Source: Streptomyces sp. ITFR-21
GTDB taxonomy: Bacteria > Actinomycetota > Actinomycetes > Streptomycetales > Streptomycetaceae
Length of the DNA: 64,000 nt
Direction of reading: 5' to 3'
NCBI RefSeq assembly: GCF_031844685.1
Contig: NZ_CP134605.1
Span: 3,120,001-3,184,000 of the forward strand
Shown here piece after piece: positions 8,072 through 16,792 of this stretch. The notes beneath the pieces were generated by a model, which was not told the origin of the DNA, searched no databases, and worked only from the letters and a program-made list of their open reading frames with translations. A program made the translations under genes and the position numbers. How positions within the stretch are numbered: position 1 is the first letter of the stretch; each line of letters starts with the position of its first letter.

Positions 8072-8356
8072 ATGACACCCCGCAGCCGCACCAGGCCGAG
8101 TCGGCTCCGCCAGGAGCCGGAGGCGGTCACGTGGGCTCGGGAGAAGGCCGGACTGACGAAGCGGGCGCTGGCCGACCAGATCGGCATCTCCGAGCAGCTC
8201 ATGGGCGAGATAGAGTCCGGCTGGCGGAGCGCCACCCCGGCCAACCTCGTCAAGATCGCCGAGGCGCTGAACTGCCCGATCGTCGTCCTGGAGCGCAAGC
8301 GGAGCATCGGCGCGGTCGGTACGCCCGCCGAGGACGCCAAGTCCGCCGACGAATGA
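8072..8356 (+). CDS. XRE-family transcriptional regulator
   Basis: A 94-residue protein. The segment WAREKAGLTKRALADQIGISEQLMGEIESG is a classical Cro/C1-type helix-turn-helix, followed by WRSATPANLVKIAEALNCPI, the last two helices of the domain. The length and composition match small Streptomyces XRE regulators found on chromosomes and integrative elements. No effector-binding domain is present. The ATG at 8072 has no clear ribosome binding site and lies 13 bases after the last operator-like octamer, so autoregulation is likely. Target genes unknown; the divergent HTH gene is the obvious one. Confidence 0.82.
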   Translation: MTPRSRTRPSRLRQEPEAVTWAREKAGLTKRALADQIGISEQLMGEIESGWRSATPANLVKIAEALNCPIVVLERKRSIGAVGTPAEDAKSADE

Positions 8357-8689
8357 CCGCGCGGAGCGACCGCCCCGCCCGACGCGGCAGGCGGCGGACG
8401 CCGCGGCCGTGAGGCGGGGTCCCGGCGGCAGAGCGTCCGCCACCGCCGGCGAGTGCGCCCGAACCGCCGCGGGCCAGGAGTGGGCCGGCCCCCGCCCGGC
8501 CGGATGCCGGATGCCACGCCGGTCACCAGCGCGCCGCCGGAGCCGGACCGCGATCCGGTTCAGCGGACGGGAGGGCGGTACGGCTCCGGACCGCGATCCG
8601 GTCGGCGATCCGGTCGGCAACCAGGAGGGCGGTCGGGACGGCGATCAGGACGAGCCGCCCCGCCGCGTTCCGGCGACCGCCCTCGTCGA
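8357..8689. other. Gene-free stretch with 15-base direct repeat
   Basis: No convincing coding frame. The sequence GGACCGCGATCCGGT occurs at 8545 and 8588, with further GCGATCCGGTCGG copies after it. It borders a decayed hydrolase fragment, so this may be degenerate former coding sequence. Confidence 0.4.
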
Positions 8690-8912
8690 GCACCGCCCGC
8701 GGCGGCACGATGGGGCCCTGCGGGCCGACGACGGAGGAGGGCGCCTTGAGGAAGACGTCGAAGTTCGTCATCCACGACTCGACCTGACCCAGGGTCCGCT
8801 GCTGGACGGGGTGCATCTCCTCCGCAGGCGCCGGTAGTTGCTGGCGGAGGCGATGATCTTCGTCGGACCGGGTACCGGCGCGGCCAGCAGCACGGAGTCC
8901 AGGGGCAGTCGG
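8690..8912 (-). pseudogene. Decayed fumarylacetoacetate-hydrolase-family fragment
   Basis: On the minus strand one frame (about 8912-8823) reads LLAAPVPGPTKIIASASNY, matching the start of the FAH catalytic domain (normally P-x-P-x-K-I-I-x-x-x-x-NY). A different frame (about 8772-8697) continues with TNFDVFLKAPSSVVGP, the next conserved FAH block. The two blocks are in different frames and the metal-binding DHE region downstream is missing. This is therefore a frameshifted, truncated remnant. The intact FAH gene at 45830-46675 shows what such a gene normally looks like. Confidence 0.6.
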
Positions 8913-9186
8913 GGACCGGTCTCGGCCGCCGCCAAACACCCCGTCTCCCCCCGAACCGGGCGCCGGCAGGGGCAGGGGGCACGACAGAGCCGACGCGAAA
9001 GCCGGATCACGCAGGCGATGTTGACATGTGCACGACATAAGCGGACGCTCAGGAGGTAGCCGTTCCGGAACCGTTCAGCGGGCCGGCGCGGCGCCGGTCG
9101 GAGGCACTTCCGTCACGATAGCCCCGACCGTCGCCGTGGTCACTGGTCCACGTCCGCCCGATCGCGGGCAGCGAAGGAGCATGTCG

Positions 9187-10371
9187 ATGCGTCGCAGCAC
9201 CACTCTGACCTGGGGGCTGTCCGTTCTACTCGCCCTGGGCGCAAGCGCGTTGGGGCTATCGCCGGTCTCGGCGGCCGACGCCGGGAGCGCCTCCGGCACG
9301 GTCGCCGCCGGCCGCGCGCTGTCGCCCGGCCTGGTCCCCGCCCTGCAGCGCGACCTCGGGCTGAGCGCAGCGCAGGCGACCGCCCGGCTGCGCGCGGAGG
9401 CGACGGCCACCGCGCTGGCGCCGAAGGCGCGGCGGGCGGCCGGCGCGGCCTACGGCGGTTCGTGGTTCGACGCCGGCAAGGACACGCTGGTCGTCGCGGT
9501 CACCGACCAGGCCGCCGCGGACGCGGTACGCGCCGCCGGCGCGGCACCGGTCCGGGTCGCGCACAGCGAGCAGACCCTGAACTCCGCCAAGGCGCTGCTC
9601 GACACCCGGGCCACCTCGGCCGCCGGCGCCCCCGCGGCCGTACGCAGCTGGCACGTGGACCCCCGCACCAACCGGGTGGTCGCCGAGGTCGCGGCGGGCG
9701 CCGCGTCCGAGCCGGCCGTGGCCGCCTTCCTCGCCCCCGCCCGTGAGCGCGGCGTGCTGACCGTCGAGACCTCGGACTCCCCGGCGCCGCGCACCCTCTC
9801 GGCCGGCACGGTCGGCGGCGACCCGTACTACATCAACGGCAACACCCGCTGCTCCATAGGCTTCTCGGTGGTCGGCGGCTTCGTCAGCGCCGGGCACTGC
9901 GGTACGCCGGGCAGCTCGGTCGCCGGCTGGGACGGCTCGGCGATGGGCTCCTTCGTGGCCTCGTCCTTCCCGTACAACGACTACTCCTACATCGCGATCG
10001 GCAACGGCTGGTGGACCGTCCCGGTCGTGCTCGGCTGGGGCACGGTCAGCGACGTCCTGGTCCGCGGCTCCGGCGTCGCCCCCGTCGGCTCCTCGATCTG
10101 CCGCTCCGGCTCGACCACCCACTGGCACTGCGGCACCGTCCTGACCCAGAACGAGACCGTCAACTACGCCCAGGGCGCGGTCTACCAGCTCACCGGCACC
10201 AACGTCTGCGCCGAGCCCGGCGACTCCGGCGGCTCGTTCATCACCGGCGACCAGGCCCAGGGCGTCACCTCGGGCGGCTGGGGCAACTGCAGCAGCGGCG
10301 GCCAGACCTGGTTCCAGCCGGTCAAAGAGATCCTGTCCACCTACGGCCTGACCCTGGTGACCTCCTCCTGA
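9187..10371 (+). CDS. Secreted S1 serine protease (streptogrisin/alpha-lytic type) with propeptide
   Basis: A 394-residue preproprotein. ATG 9187 is preferred to ATG 9181 because AAGGAG at 9174-9179 lies 7 bases upstream of it but only 1 base from the other. Residues 1-31 are a signal peptide ending near SPVSA. A long alanine-rich propeptide (about 32-205), the alpha-lytic pro-domain type chaperone, precedes the mature chymotrypsin-fold domain. The catalytic triad is His237 (SAGHC), Asp265 (YNDYSYI) and Ser347 (GDSGGS); the Cys pairs around His and Ser are typical. It degrades proteins outside the cell after self-cleavage. A TTGACA at 9021 may be part of its promoter, but no good -10 was seen. 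Confidence 0.93.
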   Translation: MRRSTTLTWGLSVLLALGASALGLSPVSAADAGSASGTVAAGRALSPGLVPALQRDLGLSAAQATARLRAEATATALAPKARRAAGAAYGGSWFDAGKDTLVVAVTDQAAADAVRAAGAAPVRVAHSEQTLNSAKALLDTRATSAAGAPAAVRSWHVDPRTNRVVAEVAAGAASEPAVAAFLAPARERGVLTVETSDSPAPRTLSAGTVGGDPYYINGNTRCSIGFSVVGGFVSAGHCGTPGSSVAGWDGSAMGSFVASSFPYNDYSYIAIGNGWWTVPVVLGWGTVSDVLVRGSGVAPVGSSICRSGSTTHWHCGTVLTQNETVNYAQGAVYQLTGTNVCAEPGDSGGSFITGDQAQGVTSGGWGNCSSGGQTWFQPVKEILSTYGLTLVTSS

Positions 10372-10418
10372 CCCGGTCGCCCCGCGGTGGCGCCCGGCGG
10401 CAGCGCGCGGCGCGGAGA

Positions 10419-10459
10419 GCACCGGAGCCCCGACCTCGCCGAGGTCGGGGCTCCGGTGC
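10419..10459. terminator. Perfect 20-base-arm hairpin terminator
   Basis: A perfect inverted repeat with arms GCACCGGAGCCCCGACCTCG and its complement, nearly without loop, lies between the convergent protease and CsbD genes and can stop both. Confidence 0.9.
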
Positions 10460-10472
10460 GGCGGGCCGCCGG

Positions 10473-10658
10473 TCAGTGCTTGAAGACGTCCTTCATCGCG
10501 TCCTTGGCCTTCTCCTTGGCCTGGCGCATATCGCCCTCGGCCTGGTCGGCGCGGCCCTCGGCCTCCAGCTCCTCGTTGCCGACCGCGTGCCCGGCCGTTT
10601 CCTTGATCTTGCCCTTGGCCTGCTCGGTCCTGGCTTGGCTCTTGTCGCTGGCGCTCAT
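10473..10658 (-). CDS. CsbD family stress protein
   Basis: A 61-residue, highly charged and helical protein reading SQARTEQAKGKIKETAGHAV then NEELEAEGRADQAEGDMRQAKEKAKDAMK, which is the standard CsbD pattern. CsbD-like proteins are small, hydrophilic general-stress proteins of unknown molecular role. AGGAG lies just upstream of ATG 10658. It ends 13 bases before the shared hairpin. The next gene upstream on the same strand (10781) encodes another very small protein and may be co-transcribed. Confidence 0.9.
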   Translation of the reverse strand: MSASDKSQARTEQAKGKIKETAGHAVGNEELEAEGRADQAEGDMRQAKEKAKDAMKDVFKH

Positions 10659-10780
10659 CTGCCGACTCCTCGCCGTACGTGGGAAGGTGTCCCGTATTCA
10701 CTGCACGCATTGGTCGTACGTGTTAGATGCACATATCGCCCGCGCGAACGCGGTGCACGGCCCGCAAGCCGCCGTCCGCC

Positions 10781-10951
10781 TTACCAGCGGTACCAACGGC
10801 CGCGGCTGCCACCGGAATTCGTCGACCGGGCGACGAAACCGACCAGCCACACCACCAGTACGACAACAGCGACCCACCACAGAATCTTGAGGGCGAATCC
10901 CGCGCCGAACAGAATCAGCGCGAGCAGAAGAACGAGAAGCAACGGTCCCAT
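10781..10951 (-). CDS. Small hydrophobic membrane protein
   Basis: A 56-residue protein. GGAGG lies upstream of ATG 10951. Residues 2-40 are nearly all hydrophobic (PLLLVLLLALILFGAGFALK, then ILWWVAVVVLVVWLVGFV), giving two closely spaced membrane segments. The tail is short and basic and ends RGRWYRW. Small proteins with this WW and RGRWYRW pattern are common and conserved in Streptomyces (annotated as hydrophobic or DUF6131-like), with unknown role. It sits directly upstream of csbD-like, a recurrent stress-gene neighbourhood. Confidence 0.85.
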   Translation of the reverse strand: MGPLLLVLLLALILFGAGFALKILWWVAVVVLVVWLVGFVARSTNSGGSRGRWYRW

Positions 10952-11011
10952 GATTTCCTACCTCCGAAAGGGCGTTTGCCCCGCCGGGAGACCGTCATGC
11001 CTCGGACTTCC

Positions 11012-11890
11012 CTATCGGTCGCCGGCGCCGCCCACCGCGTCGAGTTCGGCCACCGCGTCCGCCGGCAGCCGCAGACCGGCCGCCGCGACGTTCTCCCGGA
11101 GGTGGGCCACCGACGAGGTGCCGGGAATGAGGACCATCGCCGGTGAGCGCTGGAGCAGCCACGCCAGGGCGACCTGCTGCGGGGATGCGCCGACCCGGGC
11201 GGCGACGTCGGTGAGCGTGCGGGACTGGAGCGGGGTGAAGCCGCCGAGCGGGAAGTAAGAGGCGTAGGCGATGTTCTCGGCCGCGCACCGGTCGAGCAGG
11301 GCGTCGTCCTGGCGGGCGGCGATGTTGTAGAGGTTCTGCACGGTCACCACCGGGGCGATGGCCTGCGCCTCGGTCAGCTGCGCCGCGGTGACCGTGCTCA
11401 GGCCGAGGTGCCGGATCAGGCCCTGCTCCCGCAGCTCGGCGAGCGCGGCGAACTGCTCGCCGAGCGGCTCCTCGACCGGGCCGTCGACGGCGCCGAGCCG
11501 GAGGTTGACGACGTCGAGCACGTCCACGCCGAGGTGCCGCACATTCTCGTGGACCTGCGCCTTCAGGTCCTCGGGCGTCCGCGACAGGTTCCAGGAGGCG
11601 TCCGCGCCCCGGCGGGAACCCACCTTGGTGACGATGCGCAGGTCGTCGGGATAGGGGTGCAGCGCCTCCCGGATGATCTCGTTGACCACCACGGGACCGT
11701 AGAAGTCGGCGGTGTCGATGTGGGTGACGCCCAGCTCGACCGCCTCGCGCAGGACGGCGACCGCCTCCGCCCGGTCCTTGGGCGGCCCGAAGACCCCGGG
11801 GCCGGCCAGCTGCATGGCGCCGTACCCCATCCGGGTGATGGTGAAGCCGTCGGCGGGGGTGAAAGTGCCGCCGGGAGCGTTCTTCGTCAT
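11012..11890 (-). CDS. Aldo/keto reductase (second copy)
   Basis: A 292-residue protein from ATG 11890. AKR features are GYGAMQLAG near the N-terminus, Asp/Tyr in HIDTADFYG, Lys in IVTKVG, and the cofactor region MVLIPGTSSVAHLREN. The usual catalytic His position reads NLR (VVNLRLGA), as in a large actinobacterial subgroup. It therefore differs in class from the copy at 4999. NADPH-dependent reduction of a carbonyl compound is expected; substrate unknown. It may be co-transcribed into the small membrane protein gene, 60 bases downstream. Confidence 0.88.
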   Translation of the reverse strand: MTKNAPGGTFTPADGFTITRMGYGAMQLAGPGVFGPPKDRAEAVAVLREAVELGVTHIDTADFYGPVVVNEIIREALHPYPDDLRIVTKVGSRRGADASWNLSRTPEDLKAQVHENVRHLGVDVLDVVNLRLGAVDGPVEEPLGEQFAALAELREQGLIRHLGLSTVTAAQLTEAQAIAPVVTVQNLYNIAARQDDALLDRCAAENIAYASYFPLGGFTPLQSRTLTDVAARVGASPQQVALAWLLQRSPAMVLIPGTSSVAHLRENVAAAGLRLPADAVAELDAVGGAGDR

Positions 11891-12428
11891 GGTCGTGCCC
11901 TTCGTTCTCGGATGAAGCCGCGGAGCCGGCTCCCGGCCGTCTGCCCCGGGAAGGGCGGCGCTCGGCCGTTCGGATCGCCCGGACCGCCCGGTCGCCTTCG
12001 CCGGCTCCCCCACGACCTTCCCTCCTGCCGGGCGCCATGAGGCAGGACTCGGCCGGTCCTGGGACCAGCAGGGCCAGCCTCGCGCCGGGACCGCCATCCT
12101 CGCCCGCCGCCGCGGGGCGCGCTCGCGGAGACAGGCCGGGCGGACGCCGGCGCCGCGGCGGGGTGCCCCGGGGCCGCCCCTCCCCGGCAGGCGCCCGGCC
12201 CGGCCCCGGCCGGCTCCCGGCTGCCCGGGTCACCCCTCCCCCGAGCGGCCCCGGCCTCCCGGAATCCCCCCGGTCCCGAGCGGCCGGATCACCTCGGCCT
12301 CGCGCCGCCCCGGCCACCCGCGAACGACCCGGACACACACCGCCCCGGGCAGCGGGAACGCCCTGGCCACGCGGCCCCGGTCGGCTGCCCGGCCACCCGC
12401 TCCGCGCCGGCTTCCGGGCACGGCAGAA
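11891..12428. other. Gene-free GC-rich intergenic region
   Basis: No frame here shows family motifs, a credible ribosome binding site or normal actinobacterial third-position bias on both sides of a start. The stretch nearest 11890 is the leader of the aldo/keto reductase. I see nothing else that can be supported. Confidence 0.5.
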
Positions 12429-12465
12429 CGCCGGCCGTCCCGGGCGGTCGCCCGGAAGGCCGGCG
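12429..12465. terminator. Hairpin terminator after NAD(P)-binding reductase
   Basis: Arms CGCCGGCCgTCCCGGGC and GCCCGGaAGGCCGGCG form a GC-rich stem with a 4-base loop and one mismatch, 65 bases downstream of the minus-strand stop at 12530. Confidence 0.7.
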
Positions 12466-12529
12466 TGGAGCGGGTGGGGTCGGTTCAGAGTCGGATCGAG
12501 CCCGGATCGGATACGGAAAGGGGCTCGGC

Positions 12530-13213
12530 TCAGCGCCGCGCCACCGCCAGCCCCGCACTGATGGTGGCGGCCGGGGTGGGCGCGGCCGGGCGGGACTGGA
12601 AGTGGGCCGCCGGCACGTCCCCGTACGGCATCCCGAACAGCGGCGTGCCCGGGTCGAAGCGCCAGCCCTCGGCGAGCGGGCCCGCGTCCAGGGTGTCGTA
12701 GCCCAGGACGGAGATCAGTTCGGCGGCCTGCTTCTTCGCGTCGGGGTCGTCCCCGGCGATGGGCAGCACACTGCGGTCGGGCGCGCCCACGGGCCTCGGC
12801 AGGGCCGCCAGGTGCCCGGAGTAGATGTTGTTGAACGCCTTGACCACGTGCGACGCGTCCAACTGCGCCTGGAGCAGTTCGCTGCTGGTGGTCTCGCCGG
12901 ACACCAGCTCGGGGTGGACCCCGTCCCGCGCCGGGTAGTAGTTGCCGGTGTCGATGACGACCTTCCCGGCCAGCGGTTCCTTCGGGATGTGGTGGTAGGC
13001 GTGGAAGGGGATGGTCACGACGACCAGGTCCCCGGCCTCCGCCGCCTCCCGCGCCGTGGCCGCCCGCGCTCGCGGGCCGAGGTCGGCGACCAGGCCGGAG
13101 AGTGTCTCCGGTCCCCGCGAGTTGCTGACCACCACGTCGAGGCCGCCGTCCACCGCGAACCGCGCGAGGAGGCCGCCGATCCTGCCGCTGCCGATAAGTG
13201 CCAGTGTTGCCAT
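12530..13213 (-). CDS. NAD(P)-binding reductase, F420-dependent NADP reductase-like
   Basis: A 227-residue Rossmann protein. The N-terminus ATLALIGSGRIGGLLARFAV contains GSGRIG for dinucleotide binding, followed by VVVSNSRGPE, where SNSR suits NADP(H). VVIDTGNYYP and VVKAFNNIYSGHL match the NADPH:F420 oxidoreductase (Fno/NpdG) and YrrT-like family. Members transfer hydride between NADPH and F420 or act on unidentified metabolites; which applies is not decidable here. The start ATG 13213 is well placed relative to the fold. It appears monocistronic, with its own terminator. Confidence 0.85.
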   Translation of the reverse strand: MATLALIGSGRIGGLLARFAVDGGLDVVVSNSRGPETLSGLVADLGPRARAATAREAAEAGDLVVVTIPFHAYHHIPKEPLAGKVVIDTGNYYPARDGVHPELVSGETTSSELLQAQLDASHVVKAFNNIYSGHLAALPRPVGAPDRSVLPIAGDDPDAKKQAAELISVLGYDTLDAGPLAEGWRFDPGTPLFGMPYGDVPAAHFQSRPAAPTPAATISAGLAVARR

Positions 13214-13406
13214 ACCCGCGCCAACGACCCGGTCGGCGGTTCTGTTCCGCTCGCCGGCCGCCTCGAACGGCCGTACGCCAACAGCCCGTTGGCCGGGCCG
13301 CGGGCCGCCGGGCCGCCGGGCCGTCCACCAGGGTGCCCGAGCCTCCCTCCCGGTGTCCGGGGCTCTTCCGCGTCGCCCGCGTCGCCCGTCCCGCCCGCGC
13401 GGCCGG

Positions 13407-14429
13407 CTACTTCCAGCCCGGGGTGATCACGTCCCGCCCGAACCGGGCCATCTCGGTGTGCTGCGGGGAGAACTGGAGCAGCATCAGGTCCACGCCCGCC
13501 TCCTCGTACGCGCGCAGCCGGGCGGTGATCTGCTCGGGGGTGCCGACCAGCCCGGCCCGCAGGCCCCGGTTGGAGACGCTGTACTCCTCCAGCGAGACCT
13601 GGGACTCCAGCTGCGAGCCCTCCACGAAGTCCCGGTAGGAGGCGTACGCCTCGGGCGAGGAGCGTACGTCGAGGATCCGGCGCAGCTCCTCCCGCGCCTC
13701 CTGCTCGGTGTCGCGGCAGACCACGTAGCCGGAGACGCCGAAGGTGAGCGGCGGCAGGCCGCGCGCCGCCCGCCGGCCGCGCATGTCGGCGATCTTCGCG
13801 GCGATGGTCTCCGGCGGATCGCCGTGCATCACGTAGGCGTCACCGCTGCCGGAGATGAGGTCCTTGGCGGTGGGGGACTCGCCGCCCATGTAGACCGTCG
13901 GCCGCTGGGCCGGCTTGGGCGCCAGGACCGCGCCCTCCAGGTCGTACAGGGCGCCGTGGTGGGTGACCGTCTCCTCGGTGAGCAGCCGGCGCAGCACGTC
14001 GAGCCACTCGGCGGTGCGGGCGTACCGGGCGTCGTGCACGTCGAAGGGCGCGCCGTACTGGGCGGCCTCGTCCTTCCACCAGGAGGAGACCACGTTCAGG
14101 CTCAGCCGGCCGGGGGCGATGGTGTCCAGGGTGGACAGCGCCTTGGCGGTGAGCGCCGGCAGGTGGTAGTTGGGGCGCACCGCGAGCATGAGTTCGAGGC
14201 GGGTGGTGACGGCGGCGACGGCCGGCGCCAGCGTCCAGGCGTCGAGACTGGGCGAGCCGGGGCCCTTGATGTCGTTGAGGTTGAGCTCGGCGATCAGGGT
14301 GAGGTCGAAGCCGTGGTCCTCGCCGGCGACCACCAGATCGCGGATATAGGGCCAGTCGACGGACATCCCCTCGTCGGGGACGTTGCGCAGCCAGCCGCCG
14401 AAGATCGGCATCCAGAACCCGAAGCGCAT
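13407..14429 (-). CDS. LLM-class flavin-dependent oxidoreductase
   Basis: A 340-residue bacterial luciferase-like TIM-barrel enzyme. It begins MRFGFWMPIFGGWLRNV and contains LSLNVVSSWWKDEAAQYG and PTVYMGGESPTAKDL, which match the FMNH2-dependent alkanesulfonate/sulfone monooxygenase branch. It likely uses reduced flavin (or F420) and oxygen to oxidise a small substrate. Its start ATG overlaps the stop of the upstream ATP-grasp gene (TGATG), so the two are translationally coupled and probably act in one pathway. No flavin reductase is adjacent. Substrate unknown. Confidence 0.88.
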   Translation of the reverse strand: MRFGFWMPIFGGWLRNVPDEGMSVDWPYIRDLVVAGEDHGFDLTLIAELNLNDIKGPGSPSLDAWTLAPAVAAVTTRLELMLAVRPNYHLPALTAKALSTLDTIAPGRLSLNVVSSWWKDEAAQYGAPFDVHDARYARTAEWLDVLRRLLTEETVTHHGALYDLEGAVLAPKPAQRPTVYMGGESPTAKDLISGSGDAYVMHGDPPETIAAKIADMRGRRAARGLPPLTFGVSGYVVCRDTEQEAREELRRILDVRSSPEAYASYRDFVEGSQLESQVSLEEYSVSNRGLRAGLVGTPEQITARLRAYEEAGVDLMLLQFSPQHTEMARFGRDVITPGWK

Positions 14430-15532
14430 CAGCGGGCCGTTCCTTCCGTGGCGGCGGTGCGGGCGGTGGCCGTGGCCGCCGCGGTCGCCGTCCGGGCGCC
14501 GGCGGCGGCGACCGCCGCCGTCCCGGTGATCCCGGCGGTACGGGCGGCCCCGGCGGCCCCGGCGGTCTCCCCGCTCCCGGTGGCCGCCGCGCCGTCCGCG
14601 GCCCCGGCGGCCCCGGCGGCCTCCGCCTCCGCGAGCAGCCGCTTGAGCAGGCGGGCGATCTGCCGGGGCCCGGAGCGCGGCGCCACGCTCTCCACCTCCG
14701 GGTTGTAGTTGGTGTTGGTGTTGACGTCGTAGGTGACCAGGCGGCCGTCGGTGGTCTCGATGAACTCGAACCCGGCGACCTCGACGCCGTGCCGGGCGGC
14801 GAAGTCCAGGTACCGGCCGAGGACCGGGTGGTCGAAGCCCTCCCGCAGCGCGAACAGGCTCGGCGCGTCCGGGCCGCCGTCGATCGCGCAGGCGTCGGCC
14901 GGGCACAGCTCGAAGCCGCCGCGGGCGGTGTCGGCGGTGAGCGCGTAGACCACCTCGCCGCCGACGACCTCCACCCGGGTGATCCGCGGCTCGGCGGCGG
15001 GCAGGTATTCCTGGAGCAGGGTGATGCCGTCCACCGGCGGCTGGTGCCCGGGGTCGGCGAGGTGGTCGGCGAAGGCGTCGACGCTCTCGAAGAGCGCGAC
15101 CCCGAGGCCCTTGCCGCCCTGGTTGTGCTTGACGATGAAGGGCGCGGGCAGCGTGGCGGCGGCGTCCAGCAGGCCGGCGGTCCCGGCCACGGCCAGCGTG
15201 CGCGGCACCTCGATGCCGGCCGCGCGCAGGGCGGTGAGCTGGTCGACCTTGCTCATCTCCAGCTCCAGCACCCGCCGTCCGTTGACCACCCGGCGGCCGT
15301 GCGCCTCCAGCCAGTTCAGGACGGACCGGGTGTGGTCCTTGGCCAGTACGTGGCCGCGGGTGTGGGCGGAGGCGCTCATCCGGGACCAGAAGACGCCCTG
15401 CGGCGGCTCGGCGTCCAGGTCGAGCGCCCCTTCGCCGAGCAGCCACTGCTCGTGCGGCACCCCCTCGGCGTCGAAGGCCGCCGCGAAAGGCGGGTACCAG
15501 TCCGGGTTCTCGTGGAGCACATGGACCTTCAC
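14429..15532 (-). CDS. ATP-grasp ligase (RimK-like)
   Basis: A 367-residue protein from GTG 15532. A pre-ATP-grasp domain (VKVHVLHENPDWYPPF) is followed by an ATP-grasp domain with FIVKHNQGGKGLGV (glycine-rich loop), LLQEYLP, and the metal-binding end YDVNTNTNYN. These are features of RimK-type carboxylate-amine ligases, which join an amino acid or amine to a carboxylate via acyl phosphate. The last about 70 residues are a low-complexity Ala/Thr/Gly tail of unknown function. The gene is coupled to the flavin oxidoreductase through TGATG, so the ligase product is plausibly the oxidase substrate or vice versa. Confidence 0.82.
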   Translation of the reverse strand: MKVHVLHENPDWYPPFAAAFDAEGVPHEQWLLGEGALDLDAEPPQGVFWSRMSASAHTRGHVLAKDHTRSVLNWLEAHGRRVVNGRRVLELEMSKVDQLTALRAAGIEVPRTLAVAGTAGLLDAAATLPAPFIVKHNQGGKGLGVALFESVDAFADHLADPGHQPPVDGITLLQEYLPAAEPRITRVEVVGGEVVYALTADTARGGFELCPADACAIDGGPDAPSLFALREGFDHPVLGRYLDFAARHGVEVAGFEFIETTDGRLVTYDVNTNTNYNPEVESVAPRSGPRQIARLLKRLLAEAEAAGAAGAADGAAATGSGETAGAAGAARTAGITGTAAVAAAGARTATAAATATARTAATEGTAR

Positions 15533-16792
15533 CTGAGCTGCCGCCTCTCGCGCGTCCCGCGCCTCTCGCCGATCACGCCCTGCCACGAGGCTAACGCACC
15601 GGTCTGACCAGCTGACATGCGCATCATCACCCTGCACACCGGCGAGCCCGCCCGCGTCCCGCCCCCCGGGCCGGCCCACCACCGGCGACCGCCCCGCGGC
15701 ACCGCCCCGCCGGCGGGCCCGCCCGCGCCGTACTCGGCCGTGCACCGCGGTCGGACGCACGTGCCGCCGGGGCCGCAGAAGCCCGCCCGTTCCCGGTCCC
15801 GGAACGCCCGACGCAGCTTCCTGCCGTCCCGCAGGTTCTGGTCGGCGGTGCGCAGAATCCCCTCGACGGTCAGCCCGCACGCGGCCCAGGCCGTGCCGAA
15901 GTCGACCCCGACACCGACGGTCTCCGCCTCGACTGTCAGCGGCCGGCCGATGGCATGGCGCAGCCGCTGCCCCAGCTCCTCCAGTTCGCCGCGGGTCAGG
16001 CCGTCTGCCAGGACCAGGAACTCGTCACCTGCACGGGCCACCGTGTCGCCGTCGCGGACGGCAGCGGTCAGCCGCCCGGCGATCTCCACCAGCGCCGCGT
16101 CGCCCCCGTGCCGTCCGAAGTGTTCGTTGACGGCCTTGAAGCCCACCAGGTCGCAGAAGAGCAAGGCCAGTCCGCGTTCACCGCTCCCGCCGTTCGGCGC
16201 GGCGGTGTGCGTGTGGGCGTCCCCTGATCCGCACCCGTCGGCCTGGTAGCCGTGGCCGGTCTCCCCGAACGCACCGCCGGCCGCGGCCCCCTCCGGCCCG
16301 CTCCCACCCGGAGCCGGTCCGTCGGGCGGCACGCTCGGCTCGTGCGGGCGGGAGCACAGCCGGGACGACAGCCGGGACCGCAGCTCCGCGCTGTTGGGCA
16401 GACCCGTCAGCGAGTCGTGGCTGGCCCGGTGGGCGAGCTGCAGCTCACGGCTCTTGCGCTCCTCGATGTCCTCCACATGCGTGAGCAGGAAACGCGGCCC
16501 GTCGGCGGTGTCGGCCACCACCGAGTTCCGCAGCGACGCCCACACATACGTGCCGTCCCGCCGGGCCAGCCGCAGCTCGGCCCGCCCGGCCGAGCAGCAG
16601 CGCCTCGCCCGCCGCACTGCCCGCGAACGCCGCCACGACGAGATCGCCGTCGGGGCGGACCAGTTTGACGGCCGCCAGTTCACAGCTGCGGCCCAGTACC
16701 ACGCCGTCGGCGATGTTCTGCACAGTGTCCGCGAGGCTCCTCGCCGTGTGCAGTTCGTTGACGAGCCCACCGAGCGGAATCTCGCGCTCCAC
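15529..16792 (-). pseudogene. GAF-GGDEF diguanylate cyclase remnant (CdgB-like), internally deleted
   Basis: From 16792 the frame reads VEREIPLGGLVNELHTARSL and VRPDGDLVVAAFAGS, the start of a GAF domain as in Streptomyces CdgB-type cyclases. Near 16580-16592 the frame changes and jumps to AELRLARRDGTYVWASLRNS and LLTHVEDIEERK, the end of a PAS/PAC domain, so the intervening GAF/PAS part is deleted. A GGDEF domain follows (LALLFCDLVGFKAVNEHFG), but the signature reads ARAGDEF, one residue short of RxGGDEF. Together these indicate a non-functional cyclase. It is joined in frame to the caspase fragment upstream. Its last frame runs into the start of the ATP-grasp gene. Confidence 0.7.

Noticed and set aside
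10995..13328. A 777-codon minus-strand frame over the aldo/keto reductase and reductase genes
   Set aside because: It is the wrong frame of both genes; the true frames give complete AKR and Rossmann motifs.
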